Shown here: positions 63,985 through 64,000 of the stretch, piece by piece
Position numbering within the stretch: position 1 is the stretch's first letter
How the letters are laid out: each line of letters starts with the position of its first letter
Assembly: GCF_001436095.1 (NCBI RefSeq)
Contig: NZ_AYYK01000001.1
Span: 124,001-188,000, forward strand
DNA: 64,000 bases
Origin: Lapidilactobacillus dextrinicus DSM 20335
Lineage (GTDB): Bacteria; Bacillota; Bacilli; Lactobacillales; Lactobacillaceae
Reading direction: 5' to 3'
Program-made: the position numbers and the translations under genes
The notes under the pieces: generated by a model
The model's input: only the letters and a program-made list of their open reading frames with translations
Database searches by the model: none
Told to the model about the DNA's origin: nothing

Positions 63985-64000
63985 GTATTTCGCACAGGCA

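Noticed and set aside
63361-64000. GGTGGAACG on the minus strand resembles the T-box sequence upstream of valS
   Set aside because: It lacks the ACCGCG part, has no terminator after it, and occurs three times as part of the repeat family.
1-64000. tRNA or rRNA genes, CRISPR arrays, insertion sequences, phage genes
   Set aside because: Reading both strands by eye I found no cloverleaf with a GGTTCGA-type arm in a tRNA setting, no regular spacer array, and no transposase or integrase; a tRNAscan or ISfinder run would settle this.

Overview
The window reads as a chromosomal segment of a low-GC Gram-positive bacterium of the Lactobacillaceae. The tdk-prfA-prmC-sua5-glyA cluster, clpE next to a DUF1827 gene, the ECF transporter component ThiT, a bile-salt-hydrolase relative, a T-box amino-acid transporter and strong AGGAGG-type ribosome binding sites all fit lactobacilli. 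The species cannot be fixed from the sequence. I see no tRNA, rRNA, prophage, intact insertion sequence or CRISPR array; this is mostly core genome with small accessory genes and short intergenic repeats.

Layout. 1-3.9 kb: minus-strand operon for translation and nucleotide functions (tdk, prfA, prmC, sua5, then glyA cut by the window edge). 4-5.4 kb: murT without its usual partner gatD. 5.5-11.2 kb: serine hydrolase, Rgg-like regulator, alpha/beta hydrolase, RluA-type pseudouridine synthase, recQ. 11.4-13 kb: a HigB/RelE-like gene overlapping an unknown partner, and small stress/membrane genes. 13-18 kb: ABC-F ATPase, amino-acid permease, and a queT / Tad2-like / SDR operon behind a structured leader. 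18.4-25.4 kb: broken acyltransferase, guaA, coaA, helD, a fluC pair and two tiny membrane proteins. 25.5-28.2 kb: aldo-keto reductase, proline-iminopeptidase-like hydrolase, phosphatase. 28.3-33.5 kb: Bce-type ABC exporter, then hflX behind a leader peptide and terminator, then a CBS protein. 33.5-36.1 kb: YtrA-type GntR-ABC operon with a visible operator, and a sigma-region-2-like orphan. 36.1-43.1 kb: polar amino-acid ABC operon and ferric-siderophore ABC operon. 43.2-49.5 kb: msrA, ptsHI, and clpE with both a CIRCE and a CtsR box. 49.7-52.5 kb: choloylglycine hydrolase broken by one stop codon, TauE/SafE exporter, thiT under a TPP riboswitch. 52.5-55 kb: amino-acid ABC operon under a T-box whose specifier reads as His. 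55-63.4 kb: minD, minC, mreD, mreC (no mreB), radC, folC, valS, then a cluster of diverged repeats.

How the genes work together. Nutrient import is controlled largely by RNA: TPP riboswitch for thiT, T-box for the putative histidine transporter, an unidentified structured leader for queT. Stress functions cluster around clpE (HrcA plus CtsR) and hflX (probable ribosome-mediated attenuation). Envelope genes show two departures from the usual neighbourhoods, mreB missing before mreCD and gatD missing after murT, and the same kind of short palindromic repeat lies at both places. The most interesting signals are the hflX attenuator, the mreC leader and mreB-less locus, the ~126-bp repeat family upstream of valS with partly compensatory stem changes and a shared reading frame, and the toxin-like gene with an unrecognised partner.
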